From NCBI RefSeq assembly GCF_037975245.1, contig NC_092577.1, forward strand, positions 928,001-992,000: 64,000 nucleotides of DNA, given 5' to 3'. A program made the translations under genes and the position numbers. This document shows positions 11,491-23,500 of this stretch, piece by piece. The stretch is from Apostichopus japonicus. Its lineage: Eukaryota; Echinodermata; Holothuroidea; Aspidochirotida; Stichopodidae. Positions within the stretch are counted from its first letter, which is position 1. Every line of letters begins with the position of its first letter. The notes beneath the pieces were generated by a model, which saw nothing but the letters and a program-made list of their open reading frames with translations, was not told the DNA's origin and did not search any database.

Positions 11491-12146
11491 AGGGCGGCGG
11501 AAGCACTTTTAATCTGGGGGGGGCACCGACATCAAAGGGCACTTTGCAGAAATTCGATTGGACTGATGCAGCCTTGTATTAAGTACCCTTTATAACTCTT
11601 ATTGTATTATCTTATTTGCGTATACACCTCACTCCATCAAGCCCCCCCCCCCCCTCAAGGAAACTATGCATATAGCACTGCAATATCCAATGAGCAAATT
11701 GGGAAACAAGGAACAAGTTTTCTATTGAGACAAAATGAGGTGAAATCATGCTAGTTGCTAATGTAGGAATCTTCCGAATTAGAGTTTATTTCTTGTTAAT
11801 ATCTTAACAAATTTTTGCCATTCGAAGTAGCTTTGAGTTTGACCGACAGAAATTCATTAAAAGTCAGGGGCGTAGCCAGGATTTGGAAAATTGTATGCAC
11901 GACTATCTGAGAGGAGCGCCACCATCGATTGGCGCGGAGCGTACAAGAATTTTTTTGGTTTTACAAACCCCTCAGATGGCCGGAAACAGCCCTTCCCGAG
12001 TGTTCATTCTGGTTCCCTGGCCTCTAATTGCTAACTTGAGACACCTCAATTTTTATGTAGAAAAAGGGCACATTTTTAACCTGAGGAAAAGCGGGGGAGG
12101 CACGTGCCCCCTGTGCCCCCCCGGTTCTGCCGCCCTTGTTCCCAAT
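11491..12146. mobile_element. G-tract foldback/MITE-like element(s), non-coding
   Basis: Starts AAGGGCGGCGGAAGC followed by a G8 tract and CACC. Ends with a C7 tract and CCGGTTCTGCCGCCCTTG, so the two ends are imperfect inverted copies (GGGCGGC..GGGGGGG). A second similar boundary (GGGGCGTAGCCAGGATTTGG) lies at about 11867, so there may be two nested copies. There is a C-tract at 11642-11655. No transposase is visible. Confidence 0.6.
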
Positions 12147-12445
12147 ATTTTATTTGCTAATCTGCTGGAGCAGTGCTTGGCACGGCTCAATCAGGCTTGT
12201 TCCCTCAGTGAAGTTTATTAGCTTAGAGAGCTACTCTGGTGGCAGATCATGCAATATTCTTATATCTTAAGCAGAAAGATATTCCACATTGTGAGATCGA
12301 TAAAACCCCATCAGTATCATGTCTCTAGTAAACTGAAGATATGTAATGTAACCTACGTTGTGTGGCTTAACCTCCCATTACTCTTTACTCAGCTGTTAGT
12401 AGCCGCCCAGAGTGAACTGCTGTAAAACAATGTGCTGTTATAACC

Positions 12446-12570
12446 AGCCTATCCAAGCATGCATTAACTAATAGTCTGTGGGAGTAAACAAGCCTATCCA
12501 AGCATAAACTAATAGTCTGTGGGAGTAAACCAGCCTATCCAAGCATGAACTAATAGTCTTTGGGAGTAAA
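12446..12570. repeat. Three-copy 41-45 bp tandem repeat
   Basis: Three copies of AGCCTATCCAAGCAT..AACTAATAGTCTGTGGGAGT inside the same long intron (11159-12782). Otherwise I see nothing in the intron outside the foldback elements. Confidence 0.9.
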
Positions 12571-12782
12571 TGTTACCCTGAGAAAGTGACACATGTCCCA
12601 ACCAATGCCTTCCTACTTTTAACTTAGGATGAATATTTTGAAAATTTATGGCACATAGATTTGCATATGGTAGGATACTCGTTTTGGTAGAAGTATGCAT
12701 TGGTGTAATTCTTTTATCTTGACTAGTTTTATTGTTTTTATATTTTTTATTGATTTAGTATATTTTTTCTTCACACCCTAAG

Positions 12783-12993
12783 GCAACTCCCAAGTTCAGT
12801 GATAAAGGAAGAGCAATGTCTTGCTCTGGTGCTGGACACGGTGGTCTCGGAGGGAGATGTCTCACTTACAGTTCTGGATCTTTCTACGGTAGCCTGAAAA
12901 GGCCACAACACTTTGGAAGCAGTGCCAGCGAGGATCTTGCCTGGGGTGGAGGGATATTGAAGTTGACTGTACACGATTCCTTGGTTGTCAATG
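12783..12993 (+). CDS. Exon 10: Gly-rich GHGG / SGSFYGSL / VVNG segment
   Basis: Phase 0 in, phase 1 out. It reads CSGAGHGGLGGRC, YSSGSFYGSLKRPQHFGS, then WGGGILKLTVHDSLVVNG. The 'YGSLYxP..GSGG..GGG' order matches all other units. The donor AATG|GTAAGT sits at the VNG position used again by exon 19 (VVDG). Confidence 0.87.
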
Positions 12994-13289
12994 GTAAGTA
13001 GACATATGTTTAAGAAGCAATATATGTATAGACAACAGCTGAGTAGAGCTGATCGTATTTACTTATATTTAATGGTAGTTAACTAGCTGTGTTTAAGCAG
13101 AGTGCTATCCTCTAGAGTCTACTTATCCCAAGTAACAAAGTAGTAAGAGTCTGTTATGCAATGTAGTAAGAGTCTGTTGTATTGTTGAAACAGATTTTGC
13201 TTTGGAAGATTCTGTCTTCGTTCTCTTATAATGCCCCTTAAAATTCTGACTGATAATTTAATGGTTTGAACTGGTATCTTCACTGTTTT

Positions 13290-13780
13290 ATGCTATATTT
13301 ACAGTTTCAACTGTTGTTCTTAATGTTTTTAAGTATTATATTTGTGTCTTATGGTTTTAAATGATATTTTTATGGTTTAAATTTACAGTTTGAACTATTG
13401 TGTTTTAGAGTAAAAGCTATGTTTATGGTTTGAACTGATATGCTTAGGGCATTATCTGATATGTTTACAGTTTTTACCAATAAATTTATAGCTTGAACCG
13501 TTGTGTTTACAGTAAAAGCTATGTTTATGCTTGGAACTGGTATGCTTTCAGTTTGAACTGTTCTGCTTATGATGTGAACTGATATGCTTACAGTTTTAAC
13601 TCTTTTGTTTATGGTTTGAACGAATATGCTTACAGTTTTAATTGTTTTTTTTTATAGTTTGAACTGATATGCTTACACTTTTGTTTCATTTATGGTTTGA
13701 ACTGTTTTGTTTATGGTTTGAACTGATATGCTTACGGTTTGAACTGATATACTTACTGTTTGAAATGATATGTTTTGAAT
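13290..13780. repeat. Degenerate tandem repeat (GTTTGAACTGATATGCTTACA)
   Basis: Many diverged copies of a 25-40 bp theme, 'GTTTGAACTGATATGCTTACA' with 'GTTTATG' spacers, occupy most of the intron between exons 10 and 11. The intron ends in TTAATTAAACCCAG. Confidence 0.75.
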
Positions 13781-13859
13781 GTGTAATTATACCTCTTTCT
13801 AATACATTACAGTTCATCTTTTTCTTGAATATTATTTCTTTTGCTTTAATTAAACCCAG

Positions 13860-13982
13860 GTGACATTTTGTCTGATGGTGACCATGGTTACAACGGTAAA
13901 GGAGGAGCCAGTGGTGGCAGCATACTGATAGACACAGACTATTTTAGTGGAGTTGGAAACATCCGAACAACTGGTGGACAAG
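13860..13982 (+). CDS. Exon 11: GGASGGSILIDT / GNIRTTGGQ segment
   Basis: Phase 1 on both sides, a symmetric 123-bp exon. It reads GDILSDGDHGYNGKGGASGG, SILIDTDYFSGVGNIRTTGG, and ends at CAAG|GTATGC. This is the third cassette of a unit split over several exons. Confidence 0.86.
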
Positions 13983-14786
13983 GTATGCAAACCTGACTCT
14001 CACAATCTATTTTAGTTGATTAATATCTTTCTACTTGAATTGTTTTATTACAATTAAAGATGTTTTATCGATTGATTGACCTCTATATTTGTAGATGACA
14101 TGTTTTGTGTATTTATGATTAATTTAAATCATACATTCATCTCATCTCAAGTATGCTCAAATTATTGTCAATACTCATGTAGTGTATGTACAACTAAATC
14201 TAAATTTATTGATCTTCGAACTTATTATAAGAAAATTTATAACACACCAGACCTCATCCACTGCTTTACCTTTAACTCACAGAGCCATAATATTTCTTGT
14301 AATTATAATATTGGTGTATGATCACTCTTAACTACTTTAACTTGATTTTCTGAAGCTGTGATAAGGTTTATGCATTACATTGAGACCCTGTTAACTTTTA
14401 GTGAGAATATTAATGCAAATCATACTGTCCAATATGCCCAACATGCTATAAACTTTTCCAAAATTTAGATAAAAAATTGTTGGGTTCATTCAAGTTCCCA
14501 AGTTTACTGTTTGTATTTTGTAGGCTGATATTGTGTTCTATATTCTGTAACCTGCTGACCCATTATCATATATATTTATTAGTCTAATGCAGTAGACCCA
14601 TACTTCTCAAACTATAGGTGAGTCTAAAGCTGGGTAGCTGAAAACAAAAACTGTGTGATAAGTAGACAATGTTTCCGAAAGAATATGACAGTAAAGTTCC
14701 TGTCAAAATGATTATAGTTTTGATAAATGTGTGTGTCTGCACATGTGATGTTGTTTTCTTAAACTATTAGTGAAATCAGTCAATGT

Positions 14787-15640
14787 GCAATCATCTCAGT
14801 CAATGTGTAGTTAAATGCAATCAAATCAGTCGATTGCAACCACATCAGTTGATGGACGTACAATCAGTTGCAATCATCTCAGTCAATGTGTAGTTAATTG
14901 CAATCCAATCAGTCGATTGCAACCACATCATTTGATGGACGTACAATCAGTTGCAATCATCTCAGTCAGTGTGTAGTTAAATACAATCAAATCAGTCGAT
15001 TGCAACCACATCATTTGATGGACGTACAATCAGTTGCAATCATCTCAGTCAATGTGTAGTTAATTGCAATCGAATCAGTCGATTGCAACCACATCATTTC
15101 ATGGACATACAATCAGTTGCAATCATCTCAGTCAGTGTGTAGTTAATTGCAATCAAATTAGTCGATTGCAACCACATCATTTGATGGACATACAATCAGT
15201 TGCAATCATCTCAGTCAGTGTATAGTTAATTGCAATCAAATAAGTCGATTGCAACCACATCATTTGATGGACATACAATCAGTTGCAATCATCTCAGTCA
15301 ATGTATAGTTAATTGCAATCAAATAAGTCGATTGCAACCACATCATTTGATGGATGTACAATCAGTTGCAATCATCTCAGTCAATGTGTAGTTAATTGCA
15401 ATCCAATCAGTCGATTGCAACCACATCATTTGATGGATGTACAATCAGTTGCAATCATCTCAGTCAATGTGTAGTTAATTGCAATCAAATCAGTCGATTG
15501 CAACCACATCATTTGATGGACGTACAATCAGTTGCAATCATCTCAGTCAATGTGTAGTTAATTGCAATCAAATCAGTCGATTGCAACCACATCAAATTGA
15601 TGGTTGTACAATCAGTTGCAATCATCTTAGTCAATGGGCT
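14787..15640. repeat. 83-bp intronic minisatellite with an internal hairpin
   Basis: About ten copies of an 83-bp unit. Each contains TTGCAATC, nine bases, then GATTGCAA, perfect inverted arms. Substitutions fall mostly in the loop (AAATCAGTC or AAATAAGTC). The array lies between exons 11 and 12 and ends about 185 bp before the acceptor. Confidence 0.94.
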
Positions 15641-15824
15641 GTTTAATCATCAATCCAATCCCCAGGGAGTAGAAATTGGGTGATATTAAGCCTTAAACAT
15701 TTTATAGGTTGTGACTCGTTGCAGGAAATACAATGGTAGAATTTGGCGTATGGGTAGTTGACTGTATCATCAAGCATTTTATTCAACAGGTCTCAAGTTA
15801 ATTTCCGTTCATCCTGTTCTACAG

Positions 15825-16030
15825 GTACAGGCAGTGATGGTGGGGGTGGTAGTGGGGGTCGTATTGCCATCTACTACACCACTAATGCTTTCAGCGGTAC
15901 CGTTTCATCCTATGGAGGTGACTCTGGTCGAATGCCAGGAGCAGCTGGCACAGTTTACTTGGAGTCTAAGACCAGGTCACCAGAAAACAGACAGTTAATT
16001 GTTGACAATAAAGGCTTGGATACAACAGCT
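15825..16030 (+). CDS. Exon 12: GGGGSGGRIAIYY to VDNKGLDTTA
   Basis: Phase 1 in, phase 0 out (GCT|GTAAGT). It reads GTGSDGGGGSGGRIAIYYTT, AFSGTVSSYGGDSGR, GAAGTVYLES and LIVDNKGLDTTA. This is the standard fourth cassette of the unit, ending at the VDN strand. Confidence 0.9.
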
Positions 16031-16724
16031 GTAAGTATGGCATAGAAAAGTGAGAATATGGTTGTTAAAAATATGACATATATAGTGTAGTGTAGATATT
16101 TTAACTGCCGGTTACATACCCAAAGCAAGACATGTCAATGAATCAGATAATTTGCTGGCCAACACGATAAATATTAATATGTTTTTACTTTTGCTGGTGT
16201 CTTACGTAAGCATCTGAAGTTTTGTTTGAACAGGTTGTGATGGTTATAACTGAAGTCTATTTCTTTCTTCCATTACCTATAAGTTGGTTGGAAATGGATT
16301 GTATGGAATATGAAAGTGAGTTAAGACACATGTCTTATTTACACTGATATTGGCCTAAGTTATATGGTATTTGCACAGATGACCACTGACTGCTACCGGA
16401 TTTTGTTGTGTGTGAGAAGAACAAATACCACAATATTGATATAAATATATCAAAGTACCCTAGACAACATCCACATTAGAGTCACTCTGGTTATATTTTC
16501 TTATGCTTTCTTTAAATTATTTATAGCTTTGTCCTACTTTATGGATGAACGTCTCTGGCTGAATTGTGGACTAGATTTCTTGTTTGATCTCTGACATTAT
16601 TTCCTGTCATTTCTCATTCCCTATGCTGAATATGGTTAATTAACCATTCTCTTAAGATTACAAAACACAAGGACAGAAATTATCAGATATGATCAAAGTC
16701 TCCAAATATATTTCTTCCTGTCAG
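16031..16724. other. Intron with no recognisable content
   Basis: AT-rich intron ending in TATTTCTTCCTGTCAG. No tandem repeat or dispersed element seen. Confidence 0.7.
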
Positions 16725-17382
16725 ACAACCATCCCCAGCTACTTCGACCACACAAATGATGAAGCTCGTACGTGGATTCCTTTGAACAAAGACGGATATG
16801 AAGGATTTGAATTTGAAGAGGTGACCATCAAAGGGAATGCCCAGCTGGTCTTTGAAGTTTTGCCCGAAGCATACGAAACACAGCACATACTTATTCATCA
16901 ATTATCGGGGCCCGTCCCAGAGAAGAGCCATCTTTACGGCCGGCTCCATGTCGGCCCGGACCAATACATTGAGATAAGGAACTGTCCTTACTTTTTTCCT
17001 GTCAACATTGAGACGTACTTGTTCTCGATCCTCGTGCTTCCACCTCGTTTACAGTTTCATGGCCACCAGAGTTCCGTCGAAGGAGCTGTTAGTGGTCTGA
17101 GAGAATTAATCGTGTCAGGAGGTTCGCTCACCTTCCATCAGGATTCCGGAACTCTGACGGGGCCCGGATCCAAGACTCTTCAACTTAATTCGTTACAGGT
17201 TAAGAACGATGGAGTTGTGAATGTCGGGGACGGGCTGGATTTATTTACTCTGCAGACACAGTCGTTGGATCTAACGTCTGGATCAATCCTTCGAGGCCGT
17301 AAACTCCTCTTGGAAACGGAAAGACTTCATATCGAAGGAACGGCAGAACTAAAGGTTTGGGGATTTGATGACAACCCTAGAG
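16725..17382 (+). CDS. Exon 13: long beta-rich half-unit
   Basis: Phase 0 in, phase 1 out. It reads FEFEEVTIKGNAQLVFE, LYGRLHVGPDQYIEIR, LQFHGHQSSVEGAVSGLREL, SGGSLTFHQDSGTL, then LNSLQVKNDGVVNVGDGL and LLLETERLHIEGTAELKVWG. The GDxTG signature is replaced here by EKSHLYGRLHVGP. An upstream open frame from 16689 is intron read-through, not a start. Confidence 0.88.
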
Positions 17383-17639
17383 GTACAGTACAACAATAAC
17401 TAACATGTTATATCTATATTCTATTAAATCAATTTTTGTAACACTGGTATTCAAAGCTTGTTTTGTTAGAATTCAAGAATATAATTATGGGATTAAGTCT
17501 TTATTTGAAAAGAATACCAATGATGAGTTGCTCTTTATTTATAAAACTTTACTATTGTGAATGTATAAATTAAAATACAAAAGCAAACATTTTAAATCTA
17601 AATTTGCTAAAACTATTATTCAAAATATACTAAATTACC

Positions 17640-17762
17640 ATTGGGAATGAATATTTGTAAGAAACAAACAAATGTAACTATAGTGGGGTTACCTTCTGAC
17701 AATAATGAATATTTGTAAGAAACAAAACAAATGTCACTATATCGAGGTTACCTTCTAACAAC
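17640..17762. repeat. Two-copy intronic duplication (~60 bp)
   Basis: The sequence AATGAATATTTGTAAGAAAC followed by ACAAATGT..ACTATA..GGTTACCTTCT occurs twice in tandem just before exon 14. Confidence 0.85.
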
Positions 17763-17807
17763 CATAGGAGCTGAATAGAAGGGAATTTCTGCTGTTTTTG
17801 TTCACAG

Positions 17808-18054
17808 GAAACAGCGAAAAGTCAGCAGGAGGAAATCACATTGGACAAGGTGGTCATGGTGCCTCCTCCGTTTACTTCTATGACACCTACGGGGACATTC
17901 TGGCGCCCGATACGTTCGGTGAAGCTGGTTTTTGTAGACTACAGAATTCTGATACAATTGATACAGTCTGTATCAATGGAGGTGCACCAGTATCTGGTGG
18001 CGCTCTGCATATTGTCGCAGGAACCATTGAAAATGCTGGAACCATCAGTGCCAG
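17808..18054 (+). CDS. Exon 14: GQGGHGASS / APDTFGEAG / GTISAR segment
   Basis: Phase 1 in, phase 2 out at AGTGCCAG|GTATGG. It reads GNSEKSAGGNHIGQGGHGAS, LAPDTFGEAGFCRLQ, then VSGGALHIVAGTIENAGTIS. The unit carries extra cysteines compared with its neighbours. The exon end and donor are duplicated downstream. Confidence 0.86.
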
Positions 18055-18205
18055 GTATGGTTACTAGAAACCTGTAACAGCTTCGAAGCTGTAAGTGATA
18101 CATTGTCACAAGAACCATTGAAAATGCTGGAACCATCAGTGCAAGGTATCATTACTAGAAACCTGTAACAGCTTCTAAGTTATAACTGATACGCAAGTTT
18201 TGACT
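18021..18205. repeat. 91-bp duplication spanning the exon 14 donor
   Basis: GAACCATTGAAAATGCTGGA at 18021 recurs at 18112. The copy includes the coding end, the donor region (AGTGCCAGGTATGG becomes AGTGCAAGGTATCA) and the following intron (TTACTAGAAACCTGTAACAG). A second usable-looking donor therefore sits at 18145-18146. Translation through copy 1 hits TAG soon after the true donor, so only the first donor keeps the frame. Confidence 0.92.
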
Positions 18206-18633
18206 TCCTGTAAGAAAATTACATGTGCTTCAATGGCCTTCGAAGCTTGTGTAATGACATATTTCCTGAAAGACAATTTGATACCTGATCAGAGCACCAC
18301 CATGGATAGCTTGGGATGGATATGTGGTTGTGTGGCCAAAGAATTTAGGCTGGTAGCAGCATTATGTGAGGCTAGCATTAACAAGGGATACATATTGTTA
18401 CGTTGCTAAATCCATCTTGGTCACATTTAATGGGAAGTTCAGAGCATCGCCAAAAAAATGTTAACAGTATCAAGGAAATATGTCCTTCAAATGTGTTCTC
18501 TTCAGCAACACACGTGAGAAGAGATTGCATGTGGGTATTTGATAGGACATTTCATGCTTGGGTGTACAGTTTCTAAAATACCATTATAAAGCAGTTTAAT
18601 GTTTATTATTCTCTCCTGTTTGATCTTTTTCAG

Positions 18634-18731
18634 AGGAGAGTCAGCAGATGTAACCCTTGACCTCCATTACCAAGCTGGAGGTGCAGCTGGGGGCAGTATC
18701 TGGATAGAAGCTAATCGCTTAACTTCCACAG
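18634..18731 (+). CDS. Exon 15: AGGAAGGSIWIEANRLTSTG
   Basis: 98 bp. Phase 2 in (AG|A = Arg), phase 1 out at TTCCACAG|GTGAGC. It reads GESADVTLDLHYQAGGAAGG, then SIWIEANRLTSTG, closely matching the end of exon 1 (GGASAGSIWIEAGHLTG). Confidence 0.87.
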
Positions 18732-18781
18732 GTGAGCTGAGAGTGAAGAAAGATCAGCTAGAGTAGTTGGTTAATGCTTCA

Positions 18782-19551
18782 GACTAGTTACATAGTAAAA
18801 TACAGTGTAAATGACTAGTTGCATAGTAATACAGTGTACATGACTAGTTGCATAGTAATACAGTTTACATGACTATAGTAATACAGTGTACATGACTAGT
18901 TACATAGTAATACAGTGTACATGACTAGTTACATAGTAATACAGTGTACATGACTGGTTACATAGTTATACAGTGTACATGACTAGTTACATAGTAATAC
19001 AGTGTACATGACTAGTTACATAGTAATACAGTGTACATGACTAGTTACATAGTAATACAGTGTACATGACTAGTTACATAGTAATACAGTGTACATGACT
19101 AGTTACATAGTAATACAGTGTACATGACTATAGTAATACAGTGTACATGACTAGTTACATAGTAATACAGTGTACATGACTGGTTACATAGTTATACAGT
19201 GTACATGACTAGTTACATAGTAATACAGTGTACATGACTAGTTACATAGTAATACAGTGTACATGACTAGTTACATAGTAATACAGTGTACATGACTAGT
19301 TACATAGTAATACAGTGTACATGACTAGTTACATAGTAATACAGTGTACATGACTAGTTACATAGTAATACAGTGTACATGACTAGTTACATAGTAATAC
19401 AGTTAACATGACTATAGTAATACAGTGTACATGACTAGTTACATAGTAATACAGTGTACATGACTGGTTACATAGTAATACAGTGTACATGACTAGTTAC
19501 ATAGTAATACAGTGTACATGACTAGTTACATAGTAATACAGTGTACATGAC
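18782..19551. repeat. 29-bp intronic minisatellite (ACTAGTTACATAGTAATACA)
   Basis: About 26 copies of a 29-bp unit containing ACTAGT and TACAGTGTACATG. A shortened variant (CATGACTATAGTAATACAG) recurs at intervals, which suggests block duplications. It begins about 50 bp after the exon 15 donor. The rest of the intron to 19966 shows nothing. Confidence 0.94.
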
Positions 19552-19966
19552 ATAAGATACAGCAGTCTATCTAATCTGACAAGGTATTCACTGGTCCTGT
19601 ACCATCAATGAAAGGCATAGGAAGATGGTTCTTACAGAAGCTAGTGGCAATTTTAAGGAGGTCTTAGGATAGGGCAGGGCTAAAATATGCTCCATATTAT
19701 AACCAGCCATGACTTTTTACAATTGAAAACTAGCTCTAAAATGTGCCAAGGTACTGTTCATTGTTAACACTGACAATTCTTACATTATCATGGATGCTAT
19801 TAGCAACTTTTAAGAGATAGCATCTTGTTATGCCTTCCATGCATCCCACTCTCTCTAGATATGTCTATATATTATCTTACATTCACTGACATCTTGTGAA
19901 ACATGTTGCAAATATATTGACCTTATTTTACTCTATTGATGGATATATTGATGCTTCAACATACAG

Positions 19967-20157
19967 GCACTATAACAGCTACCGGAGGGAATGCCCATCC
20001 ACAGGGAGGGGGAGGATCAGGGGGCATCATTACCCTGGCATACGACAATGTATTCATGAGACAGGATCCTGCTGCCCATGGTGGCACTGGGTGGCAACAT
20101 GGTGCAGCTGGTATAGTTCATCTGAGGAGACGCAGTGCTGGGGATCTCCATTCACAG
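19967..20157 (+). CDS. Exon 16: GTITATGGN / GGGGSGGIITLAYD / GAAGIVHL
   Basis: Phase 1 in, phase 0 out (CATTCACAG|GTAATT). It reads GTITATGGNAHPQGGGGSGG, IITLAYDNVFMRQDPAAHGG and GAAGIVHLRRRS. Same cassette as exon 12, with Ile replacing the usual Arg of GGR. Confidence 0.86.
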
Positions 20158-20563
20158 GTAATTGTACCTATTTAAACCACGATGATTACTTCAATATTTA
20201 GTCTGTGTTTCGTGAGTTATTCCATTATATGACTGCAGTACTAACGATAGTTTAAGTTATCTAATTTGGTGCTATGTCACATAATAACTAGTATAGCCTT
20301 AGTGTACAAGTTCATTTACATTGCAATGCACTTCCTAAATCTCCATGATCAATTTAATCCATTGCATGTCACTTTACACCTCAGGATGGAATTAAATCAT
20401 TAATTTCAATAACTTTAATTAACATTCACTTCATTTACTGAATATATAACAAGTTCTTATATGACTCCACCAGTGTTCAGGTTATTGTTTAAATATTGTT
20501 TGAGGACATTGGCTTTTGATATAATATCTAATGTGATTAATATTCATGCCCTCTCCTTAACAG
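20158..20563. other. Intron with no recognisable content
   Basis: AT-rich intron ending in CCCTCTCCTTAACAG. No repeat or dispersed element seen. Confidence 0.7.
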
Positions 20564-23500
20564 CTGATTATTGCCAACAATAACAAACAGACACCTATGG
20601 AAACCCGAGCATACCTTAATGGAACCACATTTACCCTAGAGAACCTCCAAGTGACCAATAATGGTCGATTTGTACCTCTAAAAGGATCTACTGGTCCAAC
20701 TAATCTCTGTATGTACACCGGAAGGATGGATGGTGATTCTACTGGTACGTTGGTATTGTCTGCTGGTATCTTATTCCATCTGTCAACATGTGGATGTCCA
20801 TCATGTTTCTATGGCCAGCTGACGTCACTGGACATTAATACAAACCTGATAGTCAAACCAGAAGGTTATCTCAGCGTTCCTGAGAATGTAGCTATAGGTA
20901 ATGGTATTTCCATCGACTTGTGCGGCACGCTGGACGGTCTTCAGAGAGGTGCTTTGAAGATCTACGGTGGGGCTAGGTTCCGTGCAGATTACCCGGCAAA
21001 CTCAGCAGAGCAGGATTCCTTGACTTCCTCTCTCGTCATCCAACGAGTAGATATCTTCAAAGACAGCTTCTTTGAAACGAGCAACCTTTGCTCGTCAGGG
21101 TTGAAACCAACCCTTTATTCTGATACTGTCAATGTGTACTATAGAGGTAACTTTGTCCAAAATGAGTTTATCCTTGCCAATACAACAACGGTAGATATGT
21201 ATAAGACTGGCCAGTTGAACCACACAGAATGTCCTACGTCCGGGGAACTGGTATTGATTGCCAATCAAGAATGTACTCTGTCAGTCGGTGTGTACAACTA
21301 TGATGCTATTATAGTCAAGGGTGGAGCTACCATGTGGCTGGAGGGTGACTACAATATCACAGAGTGGACAGACATTAGGATGAACATAATGACAGACATT
21401 CTGATAGTAGAGGCAGGCGGACTTATCACTTCTGTCGGAGAAGGTTTACCTGAGAGTGGAGAGATGGCTTGTACCGAAGATGATCTCGGTTCCATACAAT
21501 ACCCTGACTTCTATGGCAGCGGTGGCACGTATGTCAGGGGTGGTGGACACCTGGGATTAGTGGTAGCTACTGAAATGAGAGTTGACGGAATCATCGATGT
21601 GAGTGGAGAAGATGGATATCATCTTTCTGGTAGTGCCGGGAGTGGTGGCAGCATCTCTATTACAACCCCAACCATATCAGGGTTTGGTTCAATCCAAGCG
21701 GAAGGAGGCTCCACCTCCAAGGGATGTGGAGGGTATGGGGGTAGAATTGCTATTCACAGTACCTCACAGCTGATGTTCACAGGAAGCATCAGTGTGGCTC
21801 CAGGAGCTGGTGTGACTTCTGGAAGGGGAGGGGTCGTCTTCACAAGCGATGCTTCAGCTGGTAAGACAAAGATCACCATTCATGGAAGCAGAGGCATTCC
21901 GACCATCCTCGGTCATCAAGATTTGACAGGACTCTCTGAAATTGATGAATTGGTAGTTGAAGATTCTGGTTACCTTCAACTGCAAACCTCTATACAAGTA
22001 CGTCTCCTGAAAGGAGACCAGACAGGGAGGATCAAGTTGTCAAATGGAGCCACGCTTGAGATACAAGACAGTCGTGAAAGAGGAACGGAATGTTCCTTTG
22101 AAGTGGACTACGGCTCCGAGCTCGTGTTGGGAACAAAGATTCGTCTTACCGGACCCACACCTGTGCTACAAATAAGTGGAACAGTATCAACTGAACATCT
22201 CTATGTAGGTCAAAGCAGGGTAGCAGACATAACTCCATCTGGTGTCATGAATGTCAGAAGCATCACTCTTGAAGAAGGTGCAGCATTAGAGATACAAAAT
22301 GGTGGCACCATTGGTGATGCTGCTGTAGGCAATATTACCCTGAAAGAGTTTGAAATGGGTGCAAGTTCAGAAGTCATTTTTGGATCAAGAACAACAGATG
22401 TCACTGCTGACATATTGATTCTGAGAAGCCAAGCCAAAATGCGTAGCTCTTCTGAATTACAAAGACTCTACATTCATGGAAAGAGCATTATTCTAGAAGG
22501 AGATTCTGAGATTTCTGTAGATTCAGGTGGCCACCCAGGTGAAGGAGCAGGTGGCTGTACGGATGGATCCATGGGTGGCTCTCATGGTGGCCAGGGAGGG
22601 CATGCAGAACATATCAGTGCATCAAGTTGCTATGGGGCTATTCACAAGCCTTTGAACCCTGGAAGCGGTTGCTCCAGCAATGGACATGAGACCAGAGGCG
22701 GAGGGCACATCACAATTGAAGCTGTGGACTCTCTGATTCTGGATGGAATCCTGAGTGCCAGGGGACAAGATTCAGATGGAACTGTAGGAGCTGGATCCGG
22801 AGGGAGTATCTTCATCGATTCACCAACCGTGTCTGGTTTGGGATATCTGGTTGTAACAGGAGGAGATGCCTCTACCACTGGACTAGGTGGAGGCGGTGGT
22901 GGCAGAATCGCAGTAGACTCAGAACAGGTGTCCGAATTTCATGGAGTGTTTGATGCTTCGGGTGGAACCGGGTTTTACTCCGGTGCTGCAGGAACAGTGG
23001 CCATGGTAGATAGATCAAAAGGTTTTGATTGCAGTCTAACCGTTGATAACAAAGGCAAGCTGTCGGACAGTTACGCAGTGCTTAAGTTTCATTATTCAAA
23101 CATAATCTACGGTGTGGTAATTGTCCAAGGAAGGGGTCGTTTGACCTTTGACACACCACCAGATACCACATTGTCATTCACATCCTTGGAAGGTGATTTA
23201 AGCGGTCTCTTCTTAATTCAATCTAATCAAAGAGTCTCTGTCGCTAAGAGTTTCAGCACTAATTCCTTGTACCCTTTGCAGTGCGCTATCAAGGTAGAGG
23301 AAGGTGGAGAACTGATTTTACCACCGGAAGTTTACCTGCTGCATATTCCAGATATGATCAGTCTGGATCTGTCTGGCACTTTGACCGGTGTTAGGAAATT
23401 AGAAGTGGGTGTCGAAGCTTCATTCCTAGCACATCCTACAGCCAGTACAGCTGCCAGGGATAGTAAGGACATTCTTCTCTTCAGAGATCCAGCTGGTACT

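Noticed and set aside
20597-20599. ATG as a gene start for the 1,335-residue frame
   Set aside because: The frame is open upstream to a good acceptor at 20563 that joins exon 16 in phase, so this Met is internal.
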